This document shows positions 1 through 13,000 of a stretch of 64,000 nt of DNA, piece by piece; position 1 is the first letter of the stretch; every line of letters starts with the position of its first letter. Origin of the DNA: Salticus scenicus (lineage: Eukaryota; Arthropoda; Arachnida; Araneae; Salticidae). A program made the translations under genes and the position numbers. The notes below the pieces were generated by a model. The model did no database searches. It had not been told where the DNA came from and saw only the letters and a list, made by a program, of their open reading frames with translations. The stretch spans positions 156,139,035-156,203,034 of the forward strand of contig OZ005648.1 of NCBI GenBank assembly GCA_963930645.1. Reading direction: 5' to 3'.

Positions 1-772
1 TGAGATCTAAAATTGATCTATAGTCCATTCAAGGTAAACTGATACCAGAAGTAAACAAACCGGTAAACAAGTATTCCATTTTTGTGCCTTTCTCTTTAAT
101 GTGGAAATGGTGACTTTTTTATTCATTAAAAAAAGGCAACCCCCTCTAAACAATAAATAGCTTATTAAAAGATAAAACAATCACACCACCCTTTCTTTTT
201 GTATTTTAGCATTTATGACAAACCCTTGTGCATTACAAAATATACAACAATAAAATACTTATTAAAGTTAAAGACAGTCATTAAGGTAACAAAAAAAGAG
301 GTGGGAAAATGCTAACAAAGAAGGGGAAGAATGAGCAGCCTTGGCTGGCGCCAACAGTAACAGTGACATTATTCATGTCACCAAATAATATGTGGTTTTG
401 TTTACTTTCAGTATCAGTTTAAGCTGGACAGTTTATACACAATTATACAGGATGCCTAAAAATTTTCCTGAACTTAAACTAATTCATATAAAAAGGCATC
501 TAAATGGATGCTTATATAGAAACTTTAAAGAAAGTTGTGGTTGTGAAAGCCATTTTGGAATACTGACTTACAGTTTTACTTCCACTTTTTCCAATTTTTG
601 TAAAAAGTTGGCAAAATCATTTATATACTGGACGTGGACTTGTCATAATTCTGAAGTTTCATCATTCTATCCTTGTTCGTTTTGAGATATGATTTTCAAA
701 AGAATCCCCCAACCTATCTCTCCCCACAGACATATTCACTGACCAATTTCCAACCCCCCCCCCCTTTTTTTT

Positions 773-2049
773 TTACTTTCTTCTATATGTAATATAGAGA
801 AAGTATTGGATTCGCGAAAATTTTCGAAGTCCACTTTTTGATGGATTTACATGTTTTGGGATATGGAGAACACGAATTAATAGTTTTTAGAAAATGTCTG
901 TCTGTCTGTCTGTCTGTATCATTTTTTTGTGGACGCTGTATCTCACGAACCAATGAATGAAATTTAACCAAACTTGGTATTTAGTTGCACCCTGACATAA
1001 AGTGGTGCTGATTAGATTTTGGGATCAATCGCTCAATAGGTGGCGTTGTGATCGCATTTTATGCAAATTTTTAACATGGCAGCATAGGACAAAATTCCGT
1101 ATAAATGGGCATAAAGAGAGTTATTTTACACTTGTGATTGTAAAATTAATATGAATTATTGATAATAGTAGTAGTTAGCTAGGAAAAAAAATTTGTGCAT
1201 GGGGGGGGCATCGGTTCCCCCCCCCCGGGGAAGTAAATTTTCAAGATGGGTATCTTTCGAAAGGTCTCGTTGATAATAGTAATAGTTAACTTGGAAAAAA
1301 TTTTTGTGCATGTGGGGGCATCGGTTGCCCCCCCCACCGGGGGGGGGAAGTTCCCACCCGGGGGGGCAAAGTTTCAAGATGGGTATCTTTCGAAAGATCT
1401 CGTCAATACCTTTAAAACGAATGGTTGAACGATAAATCTGTGATAATTTAAACCAAAGTTATCGATTTTTTTAACTTTTAACAAAAAAAAACTTAGAAAA
1501 ATATCGCATTTTTTTTTTTTTTTTTTTAACGAAATTTAACCAAACTTAGTATTTAGTTGGTCCCCGACATAAACTGGTGCTGATTATGTTTGGGGATCAA
1601 TAGCTCAACAGGTGGCGCTGTGATAGCATTTAATCGAAATTTTTAACATGGCAGCATAGGACAAAAATTCGTAATAAATGTGCATAATTAGAGTTGTTTT
1701 AAACTTGTGATTGTAAAATTAATATGAATTATTGATAATAGTAGTATGTAACTAGTAAAAAAAATTTCTGCATGGGGGGGCATCGCTTCCCCCCCTCGGG
1801 GGGAAGTACCCCCCCCCGGGGGGATAAATTTTCAAGATGGGTATCTTTCGAAAGGTCTCGTCAATACCTTTAAAACGAATGGTTGAACTATAAATCTGTG
1901 ATAATTTAAAACAAAGTTATCGATTTTTTACTTTCTTCTATATGTAATATAGAGAAAGTATTGGATTCGCGAAAATTTTCGAACTCCGTTTTTTGACGGA
2001 TCTACATGTTTTGGGATGTCCTGAACACGAATTGATAGTTTTTAGAAAA

Positions 2050-2080
<31 letters not shown>

Positions 2081-3580
2081 GGTTTAGTGTTTTCACCGTA
2101 TCTCACGAACCAATGAATGAAATTCAACCAAACTTGGTATATAGTTGGACCCTGGCGGGGCATTGTGCTGATTAGATTTTGGGATCAATAGCTCATCAGG
2201 TGGCGCTGTGATCGCATTTTATGTAAATTTTTAACGTGGCAGTATAGGACAAATTTTCATATTTTTCACCGTATCTCACGAACCAATGAATGAACAACTC
2301 TTGTTCATTCATTGTTTGGTATATAGTCAGATACCAACTATATACCAAACTTGGTATATAGTTGGAACCTGACGGGGCAAGGTGCTGATTAGATTTGGGG
2401 ATCAATCGTCCAGCAGGTGGCGCTGTAATCGCAAAATTTCGTATTTTTCACCGTATCTCACAAACCGATGAATGAAATTGAACCAAACTTGGTGTATAGT
2501 TGGACCCTGACATGGAAAGTGTCTGATTAGATTCGGGGATCAATCGCCCAGCAGATGGCGCTGTGATCGCATTTTATGTAAACTTTTAACATGGCAGAGT
2601 AGGACAAAATTTCGTATAAATGTACATAATGAGCGTTTTTTTAAACTTGTGATTGTAAAATTAATATGAATTATTGATAATAGTAGTAGTTAACTAGGAA
2701 AAAAAATTTGTGCATGGGGGGCATCAGTTCCCCCCCTGGGGGGTAAGTACCCCCCCGGGAGGGTTAAATTTTGAAGATGGGTATCATTCGAAAGATCTCG
2801 TCAATACCTTTAAAACGAATGGTTGAACCATAAATCTGTGATAATTTAAAACAAAGTTATCGAATTTTTTTACTTTTAACAAAAAAAAAACTTAGAAAAA
2901 AATCGTATTTTTTTTTTTTTTTTTTTTTTTAACGAAATTTTACCAAACTTGGTATTTAGTTGGTCCCCGACATAAACTGGTGCTGATTATATTTGGGGAT
3001 GAATAGCTCAACAGGAGGCGCTGTGATAGCATTTTATCTAAATTTTTAACATGGCAGAATAGGACAAAAATTCGTATAAATGTGCATAATAAGAGTTATT
3101 TTACACTTGTGATTGTAAAATTAATATGAATTATTGATAATAGTAGTACGTAACTAGGAAAAAAATTTTGTGCATGGGGGGGCATCGCTTCCCCCCCGTG
3201 GGGGGTAAATTTTGAAGATGGATATCATTCGAAAGATCTCGTCAATACCTTTAAAACGAATGGTTGAACTATAAATCTGTGATAATTTAAAACAAAGTTA
3301 TCAATTTTTTTTACTTTTAACCAAAAAAAAAAAAAAAAAAACGCATTTTTTTTTTTTTTTTTTTTTAATATTGTTACTGATTGAATATGTATAGGAAAAT
3401 ATAGAAGAAAGTCTTGTGGTGGCCACAACATACTAGTTTCACTTTTAACAAAAAAAAAAAAAAAAAAAACAAAAAAAAAAAAAAAATCGTACTTTTTTTT
3501 TTTTTTAATATTTTTACTGATTGAATATGTATAGGTAAATATAGAAGAAAGTCTTGTGGTGGCCACAACATACTAGTTTT
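773..3580 (+). repeat. Tandem array of an interspersed repeat with TCTG microsatellite
   Basis: Diverged head-to-tail copies of one unit. Landmarks repeated in order are a tactttcttctata start that folds back on itself, ggattcgcgaaaattttcg, a (TCTG)n run (about 898-917 and 2050-2081), accaaacttggtat, aggtggcgctgtg, aacatggcag, gataatagtagtag, a C-run/G-run block, and gaacgaatggttgaa-like sequence. The final part (3366-3433 and 3507-3574) is a local duplication with poly-A/T tracts. Copies recur at 10.0, 13.2, 15.0, 25.7, 45.6, 47.0 and 49.2 kb. No coding capacity is seen and the superfamily is not identified. Confidence 0.85.
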
Positions 3581-3669
3581 GTTTGTTTGTGTTCAGGAGA
3601 CCTTAAAACATGCAAATCAGGTGAGAAATCAATATTGAAATAGCTGACTGAAAACAATACTTGTATTAC

Positions 3670-4176
3670 CAGGGGTCTGTCCAGACTTTTCGGACAGGGT
3701 CCTGTTTTTGTGAAATTGTGAAAAACTCTACACGTATTTTTGTGAATTTAAAAATTTTGTGTGAAAATAAAGTTTTTCCAAACTTTTCGGTTAGAACCCT
3801 CTATTTGTGAAATTATGAAAAATGTCATTTTTCAAAATAAAATTATAATTAGAGTTTCATTTTAGACAATGACAGTTCATTTTTGTAGAACTAAACTTAA
3901 ATATATGCATAGAAACCCTTAATAAATTAGAAATTGAATATCAGCTTTTCGGAGAAATACAGCAAAACATCTGATTTTTCATACAGCCTGTTCGTTCCAT
4001 GGAAGATTAGTTTTAAAAATGAAATAGATTTATCAAAGGTCTATTTTTTAGGATAAATAATTTTGTGAAGGGTACTGTTTTAGGATAAATAATTTTGTGA
4101 AGGGTCCTGTTTCAGGATAATTAATTTTGTGAAGGGTCCTTTAAAGGACCCAGATTTGCCTCTGGACAGACCCCTG
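3670..4176. mobile_element. Non-autonomous DNA transposon, CAGGGGTCTGTCCAGA termini
   Basis: Ends are inverted repeats CAGGGGTCTGTCCAGA and TCTGGACAGACCCCTG. The 5-base direct repeat ATTAC flanks both ends. The interior has several short repeats of 'gggtcctgtttt...tttgtgaa' and no reading frame. A related fragment lies at about 15630-16010. The CAGGG terminus is hAT-like, but an 8-base target duplication is not seen. Confidence 0.75.
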
Positions 4177-4730
4177 ATTACCTATGGTAGTCAGGTAATT
4201 GAAGTAAAGAATTATGTATTTTAATAATTAACTACAAAAATTTAACATCTTTCAGCAGTCAGATACCATAAAGAAAAGGAATTTTGCTTTTTTTATACTG
4301 AATAATCACTAACTTAAAATTATATTTATCAACAACTTCAAAATTTTGATTGCATTTAGAGTTGTTAGCAAAAAATATTTTCGTATGTGCAATAGAACTT
4401 TTGTTTAGGAATCACACAAAATGAAAAAAAAAAAAAAATTCTATATCTGTATGTTTCAGGCATCAAAGAAGCTGAAAAATGCTTTCAAGATATAAATCAA
4501 GCTTCTTTTTCTCAGTTACTTGATTTAATAAAATGTTAACATGTTTTTTGCAGTATTAATTAATTTTTTTTCCCTTCATCTAATTTTGTATGTATTGTAA
4601 TCACTGACTCATTATTTTACCTAATGAACTGTTTTAAGGACAATACAATTTAGTGCTTTGGGTTATTTCTATTTAAGTCTCCCTCCACCCTACAACCCCT
4701 TTTTTAAAACATCTAAAATGGAGCATAATA

Positions 4731-6131
4731 CAGGGTTGCCAACTGCTCCGATTTTTGCGGAGTTTCTCCGAAAAAATTTAAAATCTCTGCAATTCCGCGA
4801 AGTAATGTTTATGCTCCGCAAATTCAGTCTTGACCACCTATTTAAATATTTTTATTAAATACATAAAATTGAATAGTGGCAGACACTGAAAAAAAAAAAA
4901 TTTTTTTTTCTTTCTTTCTTTCTTTTTTTTTTCCTTGCACACATCTAGGCAGAAATCGTTGTCCAATCCTTATCAACTTTTGATTTTGCATTTCCAACAG
5001 TTGCCGCATAAAACATTATTCTTTGAATTTTATTTTTTATCTATGAAAGCGCTTCAACGTATCTTGAAAAAAAAAAAAAATAAAACTAACTTTTACAATT
5101 TAGCTGAAGAACCACACGCTTCATCCTACAATACTCATAAATAAATAGTAAACAAAAAAAAAAAAAAAAAGAATGAAAGAAAGAAAACATTCTAGTGATC
5201 GAAATATTGCTGACTCAGAACAGGAACAAGTATTTGTTTACATTAGCTAAGAGTGTGTTTAATTAAAACCACAAGCTGAAAGGGGGGAAGAAAGAAACCA
5301 AATGCTATGATTATGTGGTGTTTTGATTTTCATTTAAACTGTATCAATGTTTCAGTTATCGATAAAAAATTGTTTATTTTAGTTATTTATCGATAAAAAT
5401 AATGGATTCAAAGCTACTGAACTTTAAGGCGGATTGACAACGCTTTATTTAAGATTTATTTGAAATAATTATGCTTTTATTTTATCATTCACTTAAAGCA
5501 TTAATGATTTATTATTATATCTTCATTTGTATCTGGGAAAAAAAATAAGTAAACAAATTATGACCAATAATCTGCAAAATTCTAAAGTTTACAAAACATA
5601 TGGTCCCAAGCTATGCAGATTAGAGGGAGTTGACTTAGAGATGAGATCATTTACACATTTATATGATTTCGTTTTTAGATTTTTATGTGATAGTATAATT
5701 ATTTTGACATTCATGAAAATTGTTGGAAATTATTTTTTTTTTTTTTCCCTTTGTGCTTCTCTTTCTTTCTTTCTTTTTTTTTTTAATGTAACTGAATAAT
5801 CTACTTTCATATATTGCCTTTATTTATGTATGGAAAATATGCCATTATGCAAAAAACAAATTACTTTGGGGTTTTAAGCTTATATTCAGACTTAATCATT
5901 TCCCATTCTTATCTCTCTTCACTGTTTTGCTAAATATATTTGATTATCAATAAATATTTCTAAATTTCATATGATTATTGTTAATTTATTTTTGTGAGTA
6001 GTTTATTTCTTTTCTTTTCTTTTTTTTTTTTTTTTAATGTATTTTTAAAATTGCTCCTCAAAGTAGCCAAAATGCTCCTCAAAATATCTCTGAATACTCC
6101 TCAAACTGTTTTTGAAAAGTTGGCAACCCTG
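4731..6131 (+). mobile_element. Non-autonomous DNA transposon copy A, CAGGGTTGCCAACT termini
   Basis: A 1.4 kb element bounded by inverted CAGGGTTGCCAACT and flanked by a 6-base direct repeat ATAATA on each side. It has no transposase reading frame. The left end carries short internal inverted repeats around 'gcggagtttctccg'. Its interior is clearly the reverse complement of 7401-8705, including the segment before 'gtggcagacactg' and the poly-T/poly-A blocks. Confidence 0.88.
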
Positions 6132-6390
6132 ATAATATAAAGAACATTTCAGTTTTACTGTTGATTCAAAGTTTTATTTTTGAATGAATTTCTGTTTATA
6201 GAATATATAGTACATAGAATAGTACAGTGTATTCTAAATTTAACTTTGATTTAAAATGATAGAGTGCAGTTGATTATAAATTGAAAAATTATTTTAGAGT
6301 GTTTTTAAATATTAATAAAATTATTTTTATATACAATTTAATTATCAGTGTTTTAAATTATATGTATTCATATTCCTTTCCCTTTTTTAA

Positions 6391-6821
6391 GAGCAGACAA
6401 TACCTAATCTCACTGACAGCCATGGCCCATGTTATTCAATGGAAAATTTGTTTCCATAATTACTGATTACCTAAATTATTTTTTTAAATTCTGTTTTCAG
6501 GTTCAGGAAATTCACAATCGTTAAATTAGTACACATTTTCCGAAAAATGACTTTTTAAAATTTTTATATTTTAATTTTGAGTTCAAAAATGCAAATTTTC
6601 TGAAAGTGCATTTTTTTCATTTTCAAACTCAGAGTTAAAATATAAAATTTTTTAAAAATGAATTTTTGGAAAATGAGTACTAATTTAACGATTGTGAATT
6701 TTCTGAATATGAAAACAGAATTAAAAAAAAAATACATTAGGTGATGAGTAATTAACGGAACAAATGCGCCCATAGAGTAATATGGGCCACGGCTGTCGGT
6801 GAGATTAGGTATTGTCTGCTC
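6391..6821. mobile_element. Long-hairpin MITE with TTAA target sites
   Basis: Inverted termini of about 48 bases begin GAGCAGACAATACCTAATC, and TTAA flanks both outer edges (6387-6390 and 6822-6825), the target used by piggyBac-type elements. The interior is itself largely palindromic around 'attcacaatcgttaaatt'. It lies only 129 bases before exon 1. A cryptic acceptor-like tctgttttcag sits inside it near 6490. A related core fragment lies at 24333-24470. Confidence 0.85.
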
Positions 6822-6950
6822 TTAACATTTTATGTTCATTTAATACTTTATTCATTTTTAGACTTTTTTTAATGATAAAAAGTTATAGTGATTTTTAAAG
6901 TTTTTTTAATTTTAGTTTAAATATTGTACAAATTATATATTCCATTGTAG

Positions 6951-7026
6951 ATGTCCTAATATGGCTGTGCAAGAAGCAGATGAAGATGATATCTTGAATG
7001 ATAATTTAGAAGATGAGATGGACAAG
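6951..7026 (+). CDS. DNMT1: DNMT1 exon 1 of the window: end of CXXC finger and acidic linker
   Basis: The first base completes a codon from an unseen upstream exon (phase 2). The peptide then begins CPNMAVQEADEDD, matching the segment of DNMT1 that follows the last zinc-binding cysteine of the CXXC domain. Acidic residues continue to the end of the exon. The acceptor is ttgtag and the donor is aag|gtttgc, a weak donor. The rest of the CXXC finger was not found between 1 and 6950. Confidence 0.9.
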
Positions 7027-10000
7027 GTTTGCTAATATTTTTGTGCATTTCTGTCATCTGATTCTAAACCTCAAAATTGTGTAATTGCTTAGTTGTAATT
7101 TTGTTATTTTGATAAACAATTTGTTTGTTTATTTTGTTTTAAGGAGTAATGTGTGATTTTTATTCTTATCTGTAAGTGCTGAATTATTTTCATTATTGTT
7201 TTTTATTGTTATTTTTAATTTATTCTGGATTCTTTCTTTTTTTCTTTGATTTCAGAAAGCACAGAGTTGTAAATCTACAACAGTACGAAAAGCTAAGAAG
7301 CAAAAGGTGCATATGATCTTGTACTACTCTTTATTATTGACATTAATTTGTAGTCATATTTTTAAAATGTCATATTTATGTTTTATATTTTTAAATATAT
7401 CAGGGTTGCCAACTTTTCAAAAACAGTTTGAGGAGTATTCAGAGATATTTTGAGGAGCATTTTGGCCACTTTGAGGAGCAATTTAAAAAATACATTAAAA
7501 AAAAAAAAAAAATAAGCTACTAACAAAAATAAATTAACAATAATCATATGAAATTAAGAAATATTTATTGATAATCAAATATATTTAGCAAAACAGTGAA
7601 GAGAGATAAGAATGGGAAATGATTAAGTCAGAATATAAGCTTAAAACCCAAAAGTAATTTGCTTTTTGCATTATGGCATATTTTCCATGCATAAATATAG
7701 ACAATATATGAAAGTAGATTATTCAGTTACATTAAAAAAAAAAAAAAAAGAAAGAAAGAAAGAAAGAAAAGAAAGCACAAAGGGGGAAAAAAAAAAAATT
7801 TAATTTCCAACGTAAACTTTAGAATTTTGCAGATTATTGGTCATAATTTGTTTACTTATTCTTCCCCCCCCCCCCACCAGGTACAAATGAAGATATAATA
7901 ATAAATCATTAATGCTTTAAGTGAATAAAATAAATGCATAATTATTTCAAATAAATCTTAAATAAAGCGGTTGCCAATCGGCCTTAAAGTTTAGTAGCTT
8001 TGAATACATTATTTTTTGGATAAATAATAAATTTTTTTTTTAATGACCTATTAAGCATTAAGAAAACTGAAACACTGATATAGTTTAAATGAAAATCAAA
8101 ACACTGCATAATCATAGCATTGGGTTTCTTTCTTCCCCCCCTTCAGCTTGTGGTTTTAATTAAACAAGCTCTTAGCTAATGTAAACAAATACTTGTTCCC
8201 GTTCTGAGTCAGCAATATTTTGATTACGCAATGCCTAGCACTAGAATGTTTTTTTTTTCTTTCTTTCTTTCTTTTTTTTTTTTCTTTACTATTTATTTAT
8301 GAGTATTGTATGATGAAGCATGTGGTTCATCAGCTAAATTGTAAAAGTTAGTTTTGTTATTTTTTATATTTTCAAGATAGGTTGAAGCGCTTTCATAGAT
8401 AAAAAATAAAATTAAAAAAATAATGTTTTATGTGGCAACTGTTGGAAATGCAAAATCAAAAGTTGATAAGGATTGGATCACGATTTCTGCCTAGATGTGT
8501 GCAAGGCAAAAAAGAAAGAAAAATAGTTTTTTTTTTTTTTTTTTTTCAGTGTCTGCCACTATTTAGTTTTATGTATTTCATAAAAAATATTTAGTTAAGT
8601 GGTCAAGACTGAATTTGCGGAGCATAAACATTACTTCGCGGAATTGCGGAGTTTTTAAATTTTTTCGGAGAAACTCTGCAGAAATCGGAGCAGTTGGCAA
8701 CCCTGATATATATATATATATATATATATGTATATTATATAGATAGATATATGTATTTCTAAAATTTTTTTGTTTAATGTCTATTGCATATTTAGCTATA
8801 AATATTTGCTAATTACTAAATTTAAAAAAAATAATAATAATTAGTTACTGCATTACTTTAGAATATATATTTCGTAGTCTAAGTATATATATTATCAATA
8901 TTGAATTTATGTTTCTTTGTATGTTTGTTTTATTTTTAAAATTCTGTATATATTAATAAAATAAGACTATTGTCTGTAAGATCCACAGAATCAAAAAAAT
9001 TTGCAATATCTTTACATTTTAGACATCAAAGAAGCGAAAAATGCTTTTAAAAAATTCTCTCTCCCCCTCCTCATCTTTCTGCCTACCTCATTATATTTAT
9101 CTGTCTGCATCTGTGTGTATGTGTTTACTGTAATTATAAGTTAGTTAATCTGTCAATTAGTCAGAACATTGCAGTTAATTCTAAATTAAAATTATATTTT
9201 TAGATTGATTGGAGTGTAAGGTTGATTTTTATACCAATTATGTGAAAAATGCCAGAGCCGGGAATTGAACCTGGGCACTCTTTTTAACATCCAGATGCTC
9301 TTTCACTGAACCGCTCTGGGTGATAACCAGATTGGCATTTCTCACATAACTGTTTGCAAAGTCACCATGTCTGCAAACGCAGGTATAACAGATGTGAATA
9401 TTTACAGTGTCACAACTCCAATAGACCACTAAATTTCAAATTAGAATTTTCATTCATAAATTCATGATATATTAAAAAAAAATTATTCTATAATACCATG
9501 CAGCTTTTATCATATGCACATTTATTAATACATATAAGGGGAAGTAAACCAAGCACTTGGGTCTGGTTTCCTCTATAGTCCAGATAAATGCTTCAGATAA
9601 AAATTTTCTTAAATACTAGACACTGACAAAAAGTATATATGTTGTTTCATCTTAATTTATCAATTTCAGTTCAAAAATGCTTCTGTTGATAGTTACACTG
9701 ACTGTCAATGTTGTTTTCTTTCTGAAGACTCAAAATATATTTCTAAATTTTTGCTGTGTTAACAGACAATATCAGTTTAAAAATTCTATCACAAACTGTA
9801 AAATTTTATGAGGGATCCATGGATTAGTCATCCTTGCTCTATAGGTTTCTGGTAACATGAATATTATCCATATATGTGGAGAGCCTCACCTGTGTGAGAT
9901 TGTCATAATAGTGACTTCATTTCATTATTAAGCTCATGGACTATGGGTAAGACCGACATACCATTTTTTTTTTTTTTTTTAAACTTTTTTCTATATACAT

Positions 10001-13000
10001 AAGAAAACATTGGATTTACGAAAATTTTCTACCTTCAATTTTTGATAGATTTTATAGGTCTTGAGACATGATAAAAATGATTTGACCAATTTTAGAGAAT
10101 GAATATGTCTTTGTGTATCCAAAATTTTGTAGATGGTGTATCTCATAAACTAATAAATGAAGTTTAACCAAACTTGATATTTAGTTAGAACTTCTTAAAT
10201 TGGGTTGATTGCTTTATGGGATGTATTGCTCAACAGGTGGCATTGTTATTCCATTTTTTCATAAATTTTAACATGGCAGTATGGGGTAAAATACCATTAA
10301 AAAATTACACATTGAGAATTATTTTTAACCAAAGATTAAAGAAAATATATGTATTAACTAAATATAAATTTGTAAATAAAATAGAGAAGGTTTTAAAAAC
10401 GAACTATAAGTTTATTGAGATAAAAAAATTTATATATATATGATACTTTTAAATTAAGTAAGGAAATAAGAAATATAATAAATGACTAATGACAATGACC
10501 AGTAAACAATAAGCTTTCAAAAATAAACATTTTTCTTAAAAATTACATTGATAGAGGGCTACAGTATGAAGCCGAAAATCCAGAATCATCGGGAACACAG
10601 TGATTTAAGACTTTCCAAATTTTTGGTCATGCCTAAAAAATTTAATGATTTGGTTTAAGTACTTGGATAATATGCATATTCAAGTAAAAAATATGTTATT
10701 ATTTTTAAACATATTCTGTAATATATATATATAATAAAGATGATCTATTAAGCATAGTAGAAGCCAAGCAACAGATACAAGATCACTGAAACACCATTGA
10801 CCAATAAGATTAAGATTAAAAAAAAAAAAAAAAAAATCATCAATGGATGAAATACACTAATGTAAAGAAACCAGATCTATTAATTAACAGCCTGCAAAAC
10901 AAACGAATCAATAAAGTAAAACAACAAATCTTAACTTAAAACCATAAACTTATCAAAATTAATGAAAAAACAACCCAAGAAACACAAGATAGGAAGAAGG
11001 AGGCAGGCGGCAAGACTTGTGACTTGCCTCTGGGGTTACACTAGTTTTACGCCAGCAACACTCCCCCAGCCTGCCACAACCAGAACAGGAACCATATGGA
11101 TTTTTAAAAGCAAAATTTCAAAGCAGATGAACAACAATGAAACCACAAAGCAACAATGAAATTCACCAATTGATCACATTGTGTTTAACAGTATAATTAG
11201 AACATTAAATATAGTTGACAACTCAAAAAGGAAGAATCTGAAATTTTATTGGAAAAAGAAAGTTTGCATAGTAATACAAAGCAAATGCAACAAGCCTTCT
11301 ACTTTTTTTTTTTTTAAATTTAATTTCACAAACCCACCCAACCATCCAGCCTTACAACACCACCCCACCCAACCATCCAGCCTTACAACACCACCCCACC
11401 TCCGTAATCAAACATCTGCCCACCCAACCACCACCTTTTTTATTGTCTTTTATTATTTTATAATTTTTTTGTTGATATACACAAAAGTGTACACAGCTTT
11501 TTTTTTTTTTTTTTTTTTTTTTGTTCTGACAGAGGCATGGTTAAGGATATAAAATAGAAAATACGAAATAAGTTTTTAGGAAAACCCATTTTAGCAGTGG
11601 CTCTGATCAGTTTATTAATATTCTTGTTTTTAAACTTTGCAGAGCATAAATTATTAATTCGAAATAAATGGTTAATGATGATGTTTCTAAATACCGAAAG
11701 ATGCAGACATGAATTAAAATGTGTAAGTAAGTTTACATTAAAACTAAAATCTTGCCGTTTGTCATAGATATCTGTAAAGTTTATTACCATCGATGATTAT
11801 TTTGAGATCTAAAAAGTTAATTTATTGATTAGTTAGAGTATTTTGAGTTAGCTTTAATTTAGGTGGATAATTGAAGGAAAAGCCATTTTGTGAGTTCTTG
11901 TTGAGATAAAATACAATAATATCATTGATGTAGCGATAAAATCGAACATCATCATTGCAAATTTGCTTTTCATAATAATAAAGATAGAGATCTGCCAAAA
12001 TACTGGAGCTACAACCTCCTTGTGGGATGCCTAATTGTTGCAAATAGATATCGTTGTTGTGGAAGATATAATTATTATGGATAACAAAGTGTTTTAAATT
12101 TTTCTGCTTTAAAATTGTAAGGAAGATTAATTTGAGCTTTATATTCTTGAAAAAGACTATAAATGATATTACTAAGATCTGATAACTCAATATTATTGAA
12201 AAGATCTTGAAAAGTCAAAAGTCATAATATTGTCTATTGAATCGAGCGATTTGATGTATTGAATTAATTGAAAGCTATTTTTAAGACAGTGTAAATTATC
12301 AACTTTGCAAGTACATTTGTAAATTTGTTTTAGAATATCCAGTAGAGCTTTATTAGCATTGTTGTTATAAGTGTTACACCCAACAGTGACAGTGCGAAAT
12401 TTAATTGGAGATTTGTGAAACTTAGGTATGAGAACTATATAAGGATAATTAAAGTTATTGAAAGGAAGTTGAAGTAGTTTATAGTAATTATGTATTTTTC
12501 GGTTATTAATAATAAGGTTATTATTAGTTAAACTGAAGATGTTACTATTAGTGACTGAAGAGTTTAAAATAGAGAGATAGTAGGATTTACAAATAATGGC
12601 ATAATTATTAGGTGATTTGTCAACATAAGTGATCACAAAGTCATCCTGTAGTGATTTGATTGAGTTAAGAAGTACAGATTTTTTAAATAACACCAGATTT
12701 GAAGAATTGATAAATAATGCATTTTTAATTTTTTGTAACACTAAAACTTTCCATTGAGTGAAGTAGGCAATAGGTTTATTATGAGTAATAGATATTTTTA
12801 TAAATAAATAAATCTAGGTCATAAGAAAACTGTTGAAAGATTTGTGGAATGCTAGTTTTAACTGGAAGTCTAAATTTGGTGCCAAATTTCATGAATTTTT
12901 GTAATTCATAATTATCAACAATATTGAGATTACCAGTGATAATGTGTCCATGGTCTCTGTCAATAAATTTTGAGAAAGAAGGATCATTGCATTTACAGGT

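Noticed and set aside
392..685. 97-codon open frame at the left edge
   Set aside because: No recognisable domain, poor coding character, and it does not match the upstream DNMT1 regions expected here.
3225..3571. Overlapping - strand frames rich in Phe and Lys
   Set aside because: They are translations of poly-A/T tracts in the repeat array.
773..3580. CRISPR-like array
   Set aside because: Repeats are long, diverged and unspaced, in eukaryotic intronic sequence.
3597..3620. A 24-base segment with perfect acceptor (ttcag) and donor (gtgaga), resembling a microexon
   Set aside because: Its length and phase do not connect to the phase-2 start of exon 1 and the peptide does not match any DNMT1 segment.
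4459..9050. Shared 'catcaaagaagc.gaaaaatgcttt' at about 4460 and 9023 after acceptor-like sequences, as duplicated Lys-rich exons
   Set aside because: No donor sites follow at usable positions and frames close quickly; the similarity is about 27 bases.
9251..9320. Functional tRNA on the - strand
   Set aside because: Acceptor arms and B-box are present, but the anticodon arm does not pair; the shared tail with 30020-30125 marks it as a SINE.
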